Source of the DNA: Quisquiliibacterium sp.
GTDB lineage: Bacteria; Pseudomonadota; Gammaproteobacteria; Burkholderiales; Burkholderiaceae_E
Assembly (NCBI GenBank): GCA_023257915.1
Contig: JALRBB010000296.1
Span: 1-6,673 of the forward strand
Direction: 5' to 3'
Length of the DNA stretch: 6,673 nt
Of the stretch, positions 1 through 6,673 are shown piece by piece. The position numbers were made by a program, and so were the translations under genes. The notes beneath the pieces are model-generated. The model ran no database searches, was not told where the DNA came from, and worked only from the letters and a program-made list of their open reading frames with translations. Position 1 is the first letter of the stretch. The number at the start of each line of letters is the position of its first letter.

Positions 1-1
1 G

Positions 2-1300
2 TCCGTGTCGACCGACACCCGCACGCTTGCCCCCGGCGCGCTCTTCGTCGCGCTGCGCGGCGAGCGCTTCGATGCGCACGAGTTCCTAGTGCAAGCCGCG
101 CAGCGCGGCGCGGCCGCCGTGGTCTGCGAGCGCTGGCCACAGGGGCTGGATGTTCCGGGTCTGCTGGTTGCAGATTCGCGCGTGGCGCTCGGCGAGATCG
201 CGCGCGGCTGGCGTCAGCGATTCAGGCTGCCGCTGATCGCGGTGACCGGCAGCAACGGCAAGACCACGGTCAAGGAGATGATCTCCTCGGTCCTGGCGGC
301 CGTGTTCGGTGAGCAGGCGCGGCTCGCCACGCAGGGCAATCTCAACAATGAGGTCGGAGTGCCGCAGACCGTCTTCCGGCTCGGCGACCAGCACCGGGCC
401 GCGGTGCTCGAGCTGGGGATGAATCATCCGGGCGAGATCGCCTGGCTTGCGCATATCGCGCGGCCGACCATCGCGATGGTGAACAACGCGCAGCGCGAGC
501 ATCAGGAGTTCCTTGGCAGCGTTGAGGCGACTGCCCGCGAAAACGGCGCGGTGATTGCGGCCTTGCCCGGCGACGGGGTTGCGGTCTTTCCGGGTGATGA
601 TCCGCATGCGTCGATCTGGCGGGCGCTGGCGGCCAAGCGGCGCCGGGTCGAGTTCGGTTTCGATGCAGCCTTGCCGGTGCATGCCTCGGCGCAGTCCGAT
701 CCGGCCGGGTTCGAGCTCAGCGTCGGTGGACATCAGCGTCATCTGCGGCTCGAAATCGATGGGCTGCACAATGTGCGCAATGCGATGGCCGCGGCGGCCT
801 GTTGTCACGCCGCCGGCCTCGATATCGACACGATCGTGCGCGGCTTGCAGGCGTTCCGGCCGGTGCGCGGACGCATGGCCCGCCGGCAATGCGCGAGCGG
901 TGCCGCGCTGATCGACGACAGCTACAACGCCAATCCCGATTCGGTGCGCGCGGCGATCGATGTGCTGGCTGGCTGGCAAGGTCCCACGGTGCTGGTGCTT
1001 GGCGACATGGGCGAGGTCGGTGAGCAAGGGCCGCAGTATCACCGCGAGGTCGGGCAGTACGCGGCGCAGCGTGGCATCGGCCGCCTGCTGACACTGGGCA
1101 GCGCCACGCAGGCCAGCGCCGAGGCCTTTGGCGCAGCCGCGCAGCATTTCGGCGACGATCTCGACGGCTTGCTGGCAGCCTTGCGCGAGCTTGCGGTGCC
1201 CGGCGCCTGCGTGCTGGTCAAGGGTTCACTGTTCATGCGCATGGGGCGGGTCGTCGAGGCGATCGCAGCCGATGGCGCCACTGGCGAGGCGGGACACTGA
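2..1300 (+). CDS. murF: UDP-N-acetylmuramoyl-tripeptide--D-alanyl-D-alanine ligase MurF (5' partial)
   Basis: This is the cytoplasmic ATP-dependent ligase that adds D-Ala-D-Ala to UDP-MurNAc-tripeptide, the last soluble step of peptidoglycan precursor synthesis. The reading frame is open to the left edge. The GTG at position 5 is not the true start, because it encodes the Val of the conserved V-S/T-TDTR stretch, which sits near residue 27 in E. coli MurF; about 25-30 N-terminal residues are therefore missing. Numbering from position 5, visible motifs are [14 protein letters not shown] (14-27), P-loop TGSNGKTT (81-88, bases 245-268), [12 protein letters not shown] (111-122), ELGMN (136-140), [10 protein letters not shown] (160-169), [11 protein letters not shown] (304-314), GDMGEVG (333-339) and VKGS (405-408). 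The order gives the substrate-binding N-terminal, central ATPase and C-terminal ligase domains of the Mur family. The stop codon shares one base with the mraY start, and GAGG at 1286-1289 near the 3' end probably serves mraY. The paralogue MurE is unlikely given the MurF-type motifs and the position directly before mraY. Confidence 0.97.
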   Translation, partial: SVSTDTRTLAPGALFVALRGERFDAHEFLVQAAQRGAAAVVCERWPQGLDVPGLLVADSRVALGEIARGWRQRFRLPLIAVTGSNGKTTVKEMISSVLAAVFGEQARLATQGNLNNEVGVPQTVFRLGDQHRAAVLELGMNHPGEIAWLAHIARPTIAMVNNAQREHQEFLGSVEATARENGAVIAALPGDGVAVFPGDDPHASIWRALAAKRRRVEFGFDAALPVHASAQSDPAGFELSVGGHQRHLRLEIDGLHNVRNAMAAAACCHAAGLDIDTIVRGLQAFRPVRGRMARRQCASGAALIDDSYNANPDSVRAAIDVLAGWQGPTVLVLGDMGEVGEQGPQYHREVGQYAAQRGIGRLLTLGSATQASAEAFGAAAQHFGDDLDGLLAALRELAVPGACVLVKGSLFMRMGRVVEAIAADGATGEAGH

Positions 1301-2469
1301 TGCTGCTCGAACTTGCCCAGTGGCTGGCGCGCGACTTTCGTGCCTTCTCAGTCTTTAACTACATCACGCTGCGAGCGGTGATGGCGACGCTGACGGCCCT
1401 GGCGATCGGTCTGGTGTTCGGCCCGCTGCTGATCCGCAAGCTGACGGTGCTCAAGGTCGGCCAGGCGGTCCGCGAGGACGGGCCGCAGACGCACCTGATT
1501 AAGTCCGGCACGCCCACGATGGGCGGCGCGCTGATCCTGATTGCGATCGGCGCAGCCACGCTGTTGTGGAGTGACCTGTCCAACCGCTTTGTCTGGGCGG
1601 TGCTGGTCGTTACGCTGGGCTTTGGCTGGATCGGCTGGGTCGACGACTATCGCAAGGTGGTTCACAAGAACCCGAAGGGCATGCCGGCCGCCGAGAAATA
1701 CGGCTGGCAGTCGCTGATCGGAATCGTCGCTGCGGTCTATCTCGCGTTCGCGGTTCCGGCGCAATCGAATGCCGAGGCGATCGACCTGTTCTTCAAATGG
1801 GTTGCCAGCGGACTGGCGATCGACCTGCCTCCGAAGGCCGACCTGATCGTGCCGTTCTTCAAGAACATCGCCTATCCGCTCGGTGTGTTCGGTTTCATCG
1901 CGCTGAGCTACTTCGTCATCGTCGGCACCAGCAACGCGGTCAACCTGACCGACGGCGCCGATGGACTGGCGATCATGCCGTCGGTGCTGGTCGGCTCTGC
2001 GCTTGGTGTGTTCGCCTACGTGACCGGCAATTCGGTGTTCTCGAAATATCTGTTGATCCCCTACATCCCGGGCGCCGGTGAACTGGTGGTCTTTTGCGGC
2101 GCGATTGCCGGCGCCGGGCTGGCGTTTCTATGGTTCAACGCGTATCCGGCGCAGGTGTTCATGGGGGATGTCGGCGCGCTGGCGCTCGGTGGCGCGCTGG
2201 GCACGATCGCGGTGATCGTGCGCCAGGAAATCGTGCTGTTCATCATGGGCGGAGTGTTCGTTGCCGAGACCGTCTCGGTGATGCTGCAGGTTGGTTACTT
2301 CAAGTACACGAAGCGCCGCTACGGTCAGGGCCGGCGCATCTTCCGGATGGCGCCGCTGCATCATCACTTCGAAGTTGGCGGCGTCAAGGAAAGCCAGGTC
2401 GTCGTGCGTTTTTGGATCGTCACGATGATGCTGGTGCTGTTCGGCCTTTCCACGCTGAAGCTGCGCTGA
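1300..2469 (+). CDS. mraY: Phospho-N-acetylmuramoyl-pentapeptide-transferase MraY
   Basis: This integral inner-membrane enzyme transfers phospho-MurNAc-pentapeptide from UDP to undecaprenyl phosphate, making lipid I. It is 389 aa against about 360 in E. coli; the extra residues lie mainly around 150-195, a length pattern I associate with betaproteobacterial MraY. Motifs seen are GTPTMGG (70-76), the Mg-site DD pair in WVDDYRK (Asp115, Asp116), [10 protein letters not shown] (215-224), [12 protein letters not shown] (287-298, Asp290 matching the third essential Asp) and APLHHHFE (351-358). Hydrophobic stretches compatible with ten membrane helices lie roughly at 23-44, 73-90, 97-113, 136-153, 194-213, 224-243, 262-280, 286-306, 310-330 and 368-386. 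The ATG overlaps the murF TGA by one base, with GAGG ten bases upstream, which supports this start and suggests translational coupling. One departure is Ala220 in the usually Leu-containing NLTDG(L)DGLA signature. WecA-type transferases are excluded by the HHH motif and the context. Confidence 0.98.
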   Translation: MLLELAQWLARDFRAFSVFNYITLRAVMATLTALAIGLVFGPLLIRKLTVLKVGQAVREDGPQTHLIKSGTPTMGGALILIAIGAATLLWSDLSNRFVWAVLVVTLGFGWIGWVDDYRKVVHKNPKGMPAAEKYGWQSLIGIVAAVYLAFAVPAQSNAEAIDLFFKWVASGLAIDLPPKADLIVPFFKNIAYPLGVFGFIALSYFVIVGTSNAVNLTDGADGLAIMPSVLVGSALGVFAYVTGNSVFSKYLLIPYIPGAGELVVFCGAIAGAGLAFLWFNAYPAQVFMGDVGALALGGALGTIAVIVRQEIVLFIMGGVFVAETVSVMLQVGYFKYTKRRYGQGRRIFRMAPLHHHFEVGGVKESQVVVRFWIVTMMLVLFGLSTLKLR

Positions 2470-2487
2470 TCCGGGGCCCGCGCAAAC
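2470..2487 (+). other. mraY-murD spacer, the only intergenic gap
   Basis: Eighteen bases separate the mraY stop from the annotated murD ATG. The spacer is GC-rich and holds GGGG (2473-2476) as the only candidate ribosome site, plus a GGGCCC palindrome (2474-2479). It is too short for a promoter or for a hairpin plus U-tract terminator, so I read it as a translational linker within one operon. Confidence 0.6.
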
Positions 2488-3987
2488 ATGAATCCCGTCA
2501 ACCCCAGCCAGCCAGTGCAGTTGCAGCTGTTCGATCTGAACGGACGGCATGCACTGGTTGCCGGTCTGGGCCTGTCGGGGCTGGCGATGGCCCGCTGGGC
2601 GGCCAGTCGCGGTGCACGGGTCAGCGTTGTCGACACCCGCGAGGCGCCGGCGCAACTGGACACGCTGCGCGCCGAGTTGCCCGATGCGCAGTTTCGTTGT
2701 GCACCGATGACTGAGGCTCTGCTCGAAGGCGTGGATGCGCTGCTTTGGAGCCCGGGTTTGTCGACCGAGATCGGCGAATCGGCGACGCTGTACGCGCAGG
2801 CCCGCGCTCGCGAAATACCGATCCTTGGCGAGATCGAACTGTTTGCCCAGGGGCTCGCCGTCTTGCGTGAGCAGGACTATGCGCCGCGCGTGGTCGCGAT
2901 CACCGGCACCAACGGCAAGACCACGACCACCCGGCTGGTCGGTCATCTGTGCGAGGCGGCCGGTATCCGCGTTGCGGTTTGCGGCAACATCGCCCCGGCC
3001 GCACTCGACGTGCTGCGCGAGGCGATCGATTCGTCAGCCCTGCCCCAGATCTGGGTTCTGGAGTTGTCCAGCTTCCAGCTTGCGGTGACCGACAGCCTGG
3101 TCGCCGATGCGGCGGCCATCTTGAACCTGTCGCAGGATCATCTCGACTGGCATGCATCGATGCAAAGCTATGTCGACGCCAAGCAGCGTATCTACCGGGG
3201 CGCCCGAGTGTGTGTCTACAACCGCGACGACCCCGACACGAAACCGCGCAGAGCCGGCGAGCATCTGAGCTTCGGAGCTGGGCTGCCGCAGCAGATCGGT
3301 GACTTTGGCATCGCGTACGACGGTGGTTTGCGCTGGCTGGCGGCGGCGGTCGCCGGCGAGGAGGCGCTCGGGCGTCGGCGCAAGGAGCCGGTGGCTGCGC
3401 TGCTCAAACGGCTGATGCCCGCCGATGCATTGATGGTGCGCGGCGCGCACAACCAGATGAACGTATTGGCCGCGCTGGCGCTGGCTCAGGCGGTTGGCGT
3501 GCCGATGGCCAGGATGCTGCACGCACTGCGCGACTTCGTCGGCGAACCGCATCGCTGTCAGCTGGTGGCGATGGTCCATGAGGTCGAGTACTACAACGAC
3601 AGCAAGGGCACGAACGTCGGTGCCACGGTGGCTGCGCTTGGCGGGCTGGGTCGTCGTTGCGTGCTGATCGCTGGCGGCGAGGGCAAGGGCCAGGATTTCT
3701 CACCGCTGCTGGCGGCGGTGCGCAACCATGCTCGCGCGGTGCTGCTGATCGGTCGCGACGCGGCCCTGATTCGCGAGGCGATTGCACTGAGCGGCGTGCC
3801 GATCGAAGACTGTGACAGTCTGGAGCAGGCTGTCGCCCGAGCCGCCGCCATCGCGCAAGCCCACGACGCAGTGCTGCTGTCACCGGCTTGCGCGAGCTTC
3901 GACATGTTCCGCAATTACGGGCATCGCGGCGAAGCCTTCATCGAGGCGGTGCATCGGCTGGCCGAGGAGGCGGGCGTCCCATGCTGA
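2488..3987 (+). CDS. murD: UDP-N-acetylmuramoyl-L-alanine--D-glutamate ligase MurD
   Basis: This cytoplasmic ATP-dependent ligase adds D-glutamate to UDP-MurNAc-L-Ala, the second step of stem-peptide assembly. It shows the three Mur domains. The first is an N-terminal Rossmann-like UDP-binding domain with [12 protein letters not shown] (26-37). The second is a central ATPase with P-loop [10 protein letters not shown] (139-148), LELSSFQL (191-198), DHLDWH (217-222) and the probable carbamylated lysine Lys232 in DAKQRIY. The third is a C-terminal domain with NDSKGTN (370-376) and [20 protein letters not shown] (465-484). It is 499 aa against 438 in E. coli; much of the excess is a charged segment around 286-315 before the AHNQMN motif, as I recall for betaproteobacterial MurD, plus an N-terminal tail of about 17 residues. 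It follows mraY after 18 bases. The ATG at 2488 has only a weak GGGG upstream (2473-2476), so the start is less certain than the gene; in-frame GTG 2515 or TTG 2521 are alternatives. Its 3' end overlaps ftsW by 7 bases. Confidence 0.97.
   Translation: MNPVNPSQPVQLQLFDLNGRHALVAGLGLSGLAMARWAASRGARVSVVDTREAPAQLDTLRAELPDAQFRCAPMTEALLEGVDALLWSPGLSTEIGESATLYAQARAREIPILGEIELFAQGLAVLREQDYAPRVVAITGTNGKTTTTRLVGHLCEAAGIRVAVCGNIAPAALDVLREAIDSSALPQIWVLELSSFQLAVTDSLVADAAAILNLSQDHLDWHASMQSYVDAKQRIYRGARVCVYNRDDPDTKPRRAGEHLSFGAGLPQQIGDFGIAYDGGLRWLAAAVAGEEALGRRRKEPVAALLKRLMPADALMVRGAHNQMNVLAALALAQAVGVPMARMLHALRDFVGEPHRCQLVAMVHEVEYYNDSKGTNVGATVAALGGLGRRCVLIAGGEGKGQDFSPLLAAVRNHARAVLLIGRDAALIREAIALSGVPIEDCDSLEQAVARAAAIAQAHDAVLLSPACASFDMFRNYGHRGEAFIEAVHRLAEEAGVPC
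3964..3970 (+). promoter_or_regulatory. Shine-Dalgarno of ftsW, inside the murD 3' end
   Basis: GAGGAGG lies ten bases before the ATG at 3981. It contains the full AGGAGG core and is the strongest ribosome-binding site I see at any junction in the window. It decides the ftsW start in favour of ATG 3981 over the in-frame TTG at 3888. It also encodes the Glu-Glu pair of the MurD C-terminal residues LAEEAGVPC. The extended spacing is slightly longer than optimal. Confidence 0.75.
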
Positions 3988-5177
3988 GCCTGCGCCTGTC
4001 TGCCCGCAACCCGTCCGGGCGTCCGTCATCGCGCACCGCGCCAGTGACCGGTACGCGGGCGATCGATGTCGCCATGGTCTGGGTGATTGCGATCCTGCTG
4101 CTGACCGGGCTCGTGATGGTGTACTCGGCTTCAGTTGCGCTGCCCGATTCGCCGCGGTTTGCGAACTACAAGCCGTCGCACTTTCTGATGCGTCATACGT
4201 TCGCGATCACGCTGGGCGCCGGTCTGGCGCTTGCCGCATTTGCAGTGCCGATCCGAATTTGGGACAAGTGGGCGCCGATCCTGTTCCTGATCGGGCTGGT
4301 GTTGCTGGTCATCGTGCTGATCCCCGGCGTTGGCAAGGTGGTCTACGGGGCTCGCCGCTGGCTGTCGCTCTATGTGCTGAACCTGCAGCCCTCGGAACTG
4401 ATGAAGCTCTTTGTCGTGCTGTATGCGGCCGGCTACACGGTTCGCAAGCAGGACTACATGCAGCATTTTTCACGCGGCTTCATGCCGATGGGAACCGCAG
4501 TCGCACTCGTTGGCCTGCTGCTGCTGCTCGAGCCCGATCTTGGTGCGTTCATCGTGATCGCCGCGATCGCAATGGGCGTGTTGTATCTGGGCGGCGTCAA
4601 CGGTCGCCTGTTCGCCGGGTTGGTGCTGATCGCATTGACCACGTTCGCGCTGCTGATCCTGATGTCGCCCTGGCGTCGCGACCGGATCTTCGCGTACCTC
4701 GATCCGTTCGCCGATCCGCTCGGCAAGGGCTATCAGCTGACCCATTCGCTGATCGCATTCGGCCGTGGTGAGTGGTTCGGTGTCGGTCTGGGTGCCTCGG
4801 TCGAAAAGCTGCACTACCTGCCCGAGGCGCACACCGACTTTCTGCTCGCGGTGATTGGCGAGGAACTCGGCCTGATCGGCGTACTGACGATCGTCGCGCT
4901 GTTTTACTGGCTCACCAAGCGCTGCTTTGAGATCGGCCGTCAGGCGATCGCGCTGGATCGCGTGTTTGCCGGACTGACCGCCAAGGGCATCGGACTGTGG
5001 ATCGGTTTTCAGGCCTTCATCAACATGGGCGTGAACCTGGGTCTGCTGCCGACCAAGGGTCTGACCTTGCCGCTGATGAGTTATGGAGGCACCGGCATTC
5101 TGGTCAACTGCATCGCGCTGGCGATCGTGCTGCGTGTCGACTATGAAAACCGGCTGCTGATGCGGGGTGCCGCATGA
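3981..5177 (+). CDS. ftsW: Septal peptidoglycan glycosyltransferase FtsW (SEDS family)
   Basis: FtsW is the multi-pass inner-membrane SEDS protein that polymerises lipid II at the division septum in complex with the class B PBP FtsI. From ATG 3981 it is 398 aa, a normal length. A polar, Arg/Ser-rich cytoplasmic tail (about 1-27) precedes ten likely helices, roughly 30-50, 74-92, 96-116, 139-152, 170-183, 186-204, 209-229, 286-309, 333-353 and 367-386. Family motifs are GARRWLSL (123-130), LQPSELMKL (135-143), EPDLGAF (184-190), YLPEAHTDF (279-287, with Asp286 matching the essential SEDS aspartate) and [13 protein letters not shown] (348-360) followed by [10 protein letters not shown] (361-370). 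It begins 7 bases before the murD stop, and its own stop overlaps murG as ATGA, so coupling on both sides is likely. RodA is the paralogous alternative, but the position between murD and murG and the AHTDF and LPTKGLTLP motifs favour FtsW. Confidence 0.97.
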   Translation: MLSLRLSARNPSGRPSSRTAPVTGTRAIDVAMVWVIAILLLTGLVMVYSASVALPDSPRFANYKPSHFLMRHTFAITLGAGLALAAFAVPIRIWDKWAPILFLIGLVLLVIVLIPGVGKVVYGARRWLSLYVLNLQPSELMKLFVVLYAAGYTVRKQDYMQHFSRGFMPMGTAVALVGLLLLLEPDLGAFIVIAAIAMGVLYLGGVNGRLFAGLVLIALTTFALLILMSPWRRDRIFAYLDPFADPLGKGYQLTHSLIAFGRGEWFGVGLGASVEKLHYLPEAHTDFLLAVIGEELGLIGVLTIVALFYWLTKRCFEIGRQAIALDRVFAGLTAKGIGLWIGFQAFINMGVNLGLLPTKGLTLPLMSYGGTGILVNCIALAIVLRVDYENRLLMRGAA

Positions 5178-6235
5178 AGACCATCATGATCATGGCCGGC
5201 GGTACTGGCGGCCACGTGATGCCGGGCCTGGCGGTTGCCGGTTCGATGCGCGCGCGTGACTGGCGCGTGGTCTGGATGGGCAATCCGTCCGGCATGGAGG
5301 CCACGCTGGTGCCGCAGCACGGCATCGAGATGCACTGGGTGCGTTTCGGCGGCTTGCGCGGCAAGGGGCTGGGTACCAAGCTGCTGCTGCCGCTGAACCT
5401 GCTGCGCGCATTCTGGCAGTCGCTGCGCGAGTTGCGCCGGGCGCGACCCTCGGTCGTGCTGGGCATGGGCGGCTACATAGCCTTTCCCGGTGGCATGATG
5501 GCCGCGCTGCTGGGCATCCCGCTGGTGGTGCACGAGCAAAATGCGGTCGCCGGGCTGGTCAACAAGATTCTCGCCCGCGTCGCCGATCGGGTTCTGGTGG
5601 CGTTCCCGGACACCCTGCCCGCTGCGCAGTGGTGCGGCAACCCGGTGCGCGAAGCGATCGCGGCGCTCGCCTCACCGGCGAGTCGTTATGCCGGCCGCGA
5701 GGGACCGCTGCGGCTGCTGGTGGTCGGTGGCAGTCTGGGCGCGCGTGCGCTTAACGAGACCGTGCCCAAGGCACTTGCGCTGATCGACCCGGCACTGCGG
5801 CCTCAGGTTACACACCAGAGTGGCAAGGCGCATCGACAGGCGCTGCAGGCTGCCTACGAGCATGCCGGCGTGCAGGCGCAACTGGTCGATTTCATCGACG
5901 ACATGGCCCAGGCCTATGCCCAAGCCGATCTGGTGCTGTGCCGGGCCGGAGCGATGACCATCGCCGAACTGGCCGCGGCCGGGGTGCCCAGCGTGCTGGT
6001 GCCGTTCCCGCATGCAGTCGACGATCACCAGACCCTGAACGCGCGCTTCCTGTCCGAGCGCGGCGCGGCGCTGCTGGTGCCGCAAACCGAGCTCAGCGCC
6101 GAGCGGCTCGCCGGCTTGCTGCGCGAACTCGATCGCTCTCGCCTGCTGGAGATGGCGCAGCGGGCCCGCGCCGCCGCGCGCCCGAATGCCGCCGCACAGG
6201 TCGCCGACGTCTGCGAGGCCATGGCAAGCCGATGA
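5174..6235 (+). CDS. murG: Undecaprenyldiphospho-muramoylpentapeptide beta-N-acetylglucosaminyltransferase MurG
   Basis: MurG is the peripheral inner-membrane GT28 (GT-B fold) enzyme that transfers GlcNAc from UDP-GlcNAc to lipid I, giving lipid II. It is 353 aa, close to the 355 of E. coli. The N-terminal acceptor domain has the glycine loop GGTGGHVMP (9-17), then [10 protein letters not shown] (98-107) and HEQNAVAG (120-127). GNPVRE (155-160) leads into the donor domain with GGSLGAR (185-191), HQSGK (214-218), [10 protein letters not shown] (256-265) and VDDHQTLNA (282-290). The third glycine loop has Leu188 where E. coli has Gln (GGSQGA). A hydrophobic/basic patch around 66-91 is compatible with membrane association. 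ATG 5174 overlaps the ftsW TGA by 4 bases; GGGG at 5164-5167 is a modest ribosome site, so re-initiation after ftsW is plausible. The stop overlaps the murC start in the same ATGA arrangement. Confidence 0.98.
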   Translation: MKTIMIMAGGTGGHVMPGLAVAGSMRARDWRVVWMGNPSGMEATLVPQHGIEMHWVRFGGLRGKGLGTKLLLPLNLLRAFWQSLRELRRARPSVVLGMGGYIAFPGGMMAALLGIPLVVHEQNAVAGLVNKILARVADRVLVAFPDTLPAAQWCGNPVREAIAALASPASRYAGREGPLRLLVVGGSLGARALNETVPKALALIDPALRPQVTHQSGKAHRQALQAAYEHAGVQAQLVDFIDDMAQAYAQADLVLCRAGAMTIAELAAAGVPSVLVPFPHAVDDHQTLNARFLSERGAALLVPQTELSAERLAGLLRELDRSRLLEMAQRARAAARPNAAAQVADVCEAMASR

Positions 6236-6673
6236 AGCACAAGGTCAGAAAAATCCACTTCGTCGGCATCGGTGGTGCCGGTATGAGCGGCATCGCCGAG
6301 GTTCTGCTGAACCTTGGCTATCAGGTTAGCGGCTCGGATATTTCGGCGAGCGCGGTGACCCGCCGACTCGCGCAACTCGGCGTGCAGGTCAGTCTGGGAC
6401 ACGACGCGTCGCATATCGCAGGTGCCGACTGCGTGGTTACCTCGACCGCAGTCAGACCCGACAATCCGGAGGTGCTTGCGGCTCGCAGCGCGCGGGTACC
6501 GGTCGTGCCGCGCGCGCTGATGCTCGCCGAGCTGATGCGCCTCAAGCAGGGCATCGCGGTGGCCGGCACCCACGGCAAGACCACAACCACCAGCCTGGTG
6601 GCCAGCGTTCTTGCCGAAGGCGGGCTCGACCCGACCTTTGTCATTGGCGGACGGCTGGAAAGCGCGGGTGCCA
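6232..6673 (+). CDS. murC: UDP-N-acetylmuramate--L-alanine ligase MurC (3' partial)
   Basis: MurC is the cytoplasmic ATP-dependent ligase that adds L-alanine to UDP-MurNAc, the first stem-peptide residue. Only the first 147 codons of a protein usually about 460-490 aa are present; the frame is open to the right edge. The N-terminal Rossmann-like domain is clear: [19 protein letters not shown] (7-25), then GYQVSGSD (29-36), [11 protein letters not shown] (72-82) and [12 protein letters not shown] (92-103). The P-loop GTHGKTTTT (112-120) opens the ATPase domain, and [12 protein letters not shown] is the last readable stretch (136-147). GTHGKTTTT with the GIGGAGMSG glycine loop is typical of MurC; the related Mpl ligase is less likely in this cluster position. 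ATG 6232 overlaps the murG stop by 4 bases (ATGA). Only a distant GAGG (6215-6218) precedes it, so translation probably depends on coupling to murG. Confidence 0.97.
   Translation, partial: MKHKVRKIHFVGIGGAGMSGIAEVLLNLGYQVSGSDISASAVTRRLAQLGVQVSLGHDASHIAGADCVVTSTAVRPDNPEVLAARSARVPVVPRALMLAELMRLKQGIAVAGTHGKTTTTSLVASVLAEGGLDPTFVIGGRLESAGA

Noticed and set aside
5..7. GTG as the start of murF
   Set aside because: It falls inside the conserved VSTDTR motif, and the frame continues open to the left edge. The real start is outside the window.
86..1147. A 353-codon open frame on the minus strand opposite murF
   Set aside because: Its translation is low-complexity and Arg/His/Gln-rich with no recognisable motif, as expected for the antisense of a high-GC gene. 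It lies entirely within murF, whose frame carries all the family motifs.
2472..2480. GC-rich palindrome between mraY and murD as a terminator
   Set aside because: Only a six-base GGGCCC palindrome with no loop and no T-tract; it cannot form a useful terminator hairpin.
2128..2946. A 272-codon minus-strand frame across the mraY-murD junction
   Set aside because: It is a shadow of two well-supported genes with no initiation signal or domain-like sequence; composition is His/Gln/Arg-rich as in other antisense shadows here.
3888..3980. An upstream TTG start giving FtsW 31 more residues
   Set aside because: The extension is the Arg-rich out-of-frame reading of the conserved MurD C-terminus, and the AGGAGG site points to ATG 3981.
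3812..4771. A 319-codon + strand frame spanning the end of murD and much of ftsW
   Set aside because: The protein is Arg/Ala/Cys-rich and motif-free, and it is out of frame with two genes that have strong family signatures.
1..6673. Search for tRNA/rRNA, CRISPR arrays, insertion sequences, inverted repeats, phage or defence genes
   Set aside because: Essentially every base is inside one of six conserved cell-wall genes, with no direct-repeat array, transposase-like frame or compositional break. I see no undescribed system here.

Overview
The window is a contiguous piece of a division and cell wall (dcw) cluster from a high-GC Gram-negative bacterium. Six genes lie head to tail on the + strand in the canonical order murF (5' end cut off), mraY, murD, ftsW, murG, murC (3' end cut off). 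Several family-level details point to Betaproteobacteria, probably a Burkholderiales or Rhodocyclales relative. These are a long MurD (499 aa) with extra sequence in the central domain, a MraY with extra periplasmic/loop sequence around residues 150-195, the MurF motif [10 protein letters not shown], and a MurG carrying GGSLGA and VDDHQ. This placement rests on remembered family patterns, not on a search.

Layout: murF occupies 2-1300 and shares one base with mraY (1300-2469). An 18-base gap, the only intergenic space in the window, precedes murD (2488-3987). ftsW (3981-5177) starts inside the end of murD with a 7-base overlap and has the best Shine-Dalgarno of the window. murG (5174-6235) overlaps ftsW by 4 bases (ATGA). 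murC (6232 to the edge) overlaps murG by 4 bases (ATGA). There is no room for internal terminators, and the arrangement looks like one transcript with translational coupling.

Function: MurC and MurD add L-Ala and D-Glu to UDP-MurNAc. MurF adds D-Ala-D-Ala to complete the pentapeptide. MraY moves the phospho-MurNAc-pentapeptide to undecaprenyl phosphate (lipid I), and MurG adds GlcNAc (lipid II). FtsW polymerises lipid II at the septum together with a class B PBP. The neighbours just outside would be expected to be murE on the left and the rest of murC plus ddl/ftsQ on the right.

All signature motifs that I could check are intact and no gene is broken internally. I found no RNA gene, mobile element, CRISPR array or unknown gene, and no evidence of an undescribed system. 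The observations in Part 2 are modest: a residue change in a MraY signature, start-site details, a near-repeat shared by the ligase P-loops, and over-representation of the octamer GCGATCGC.
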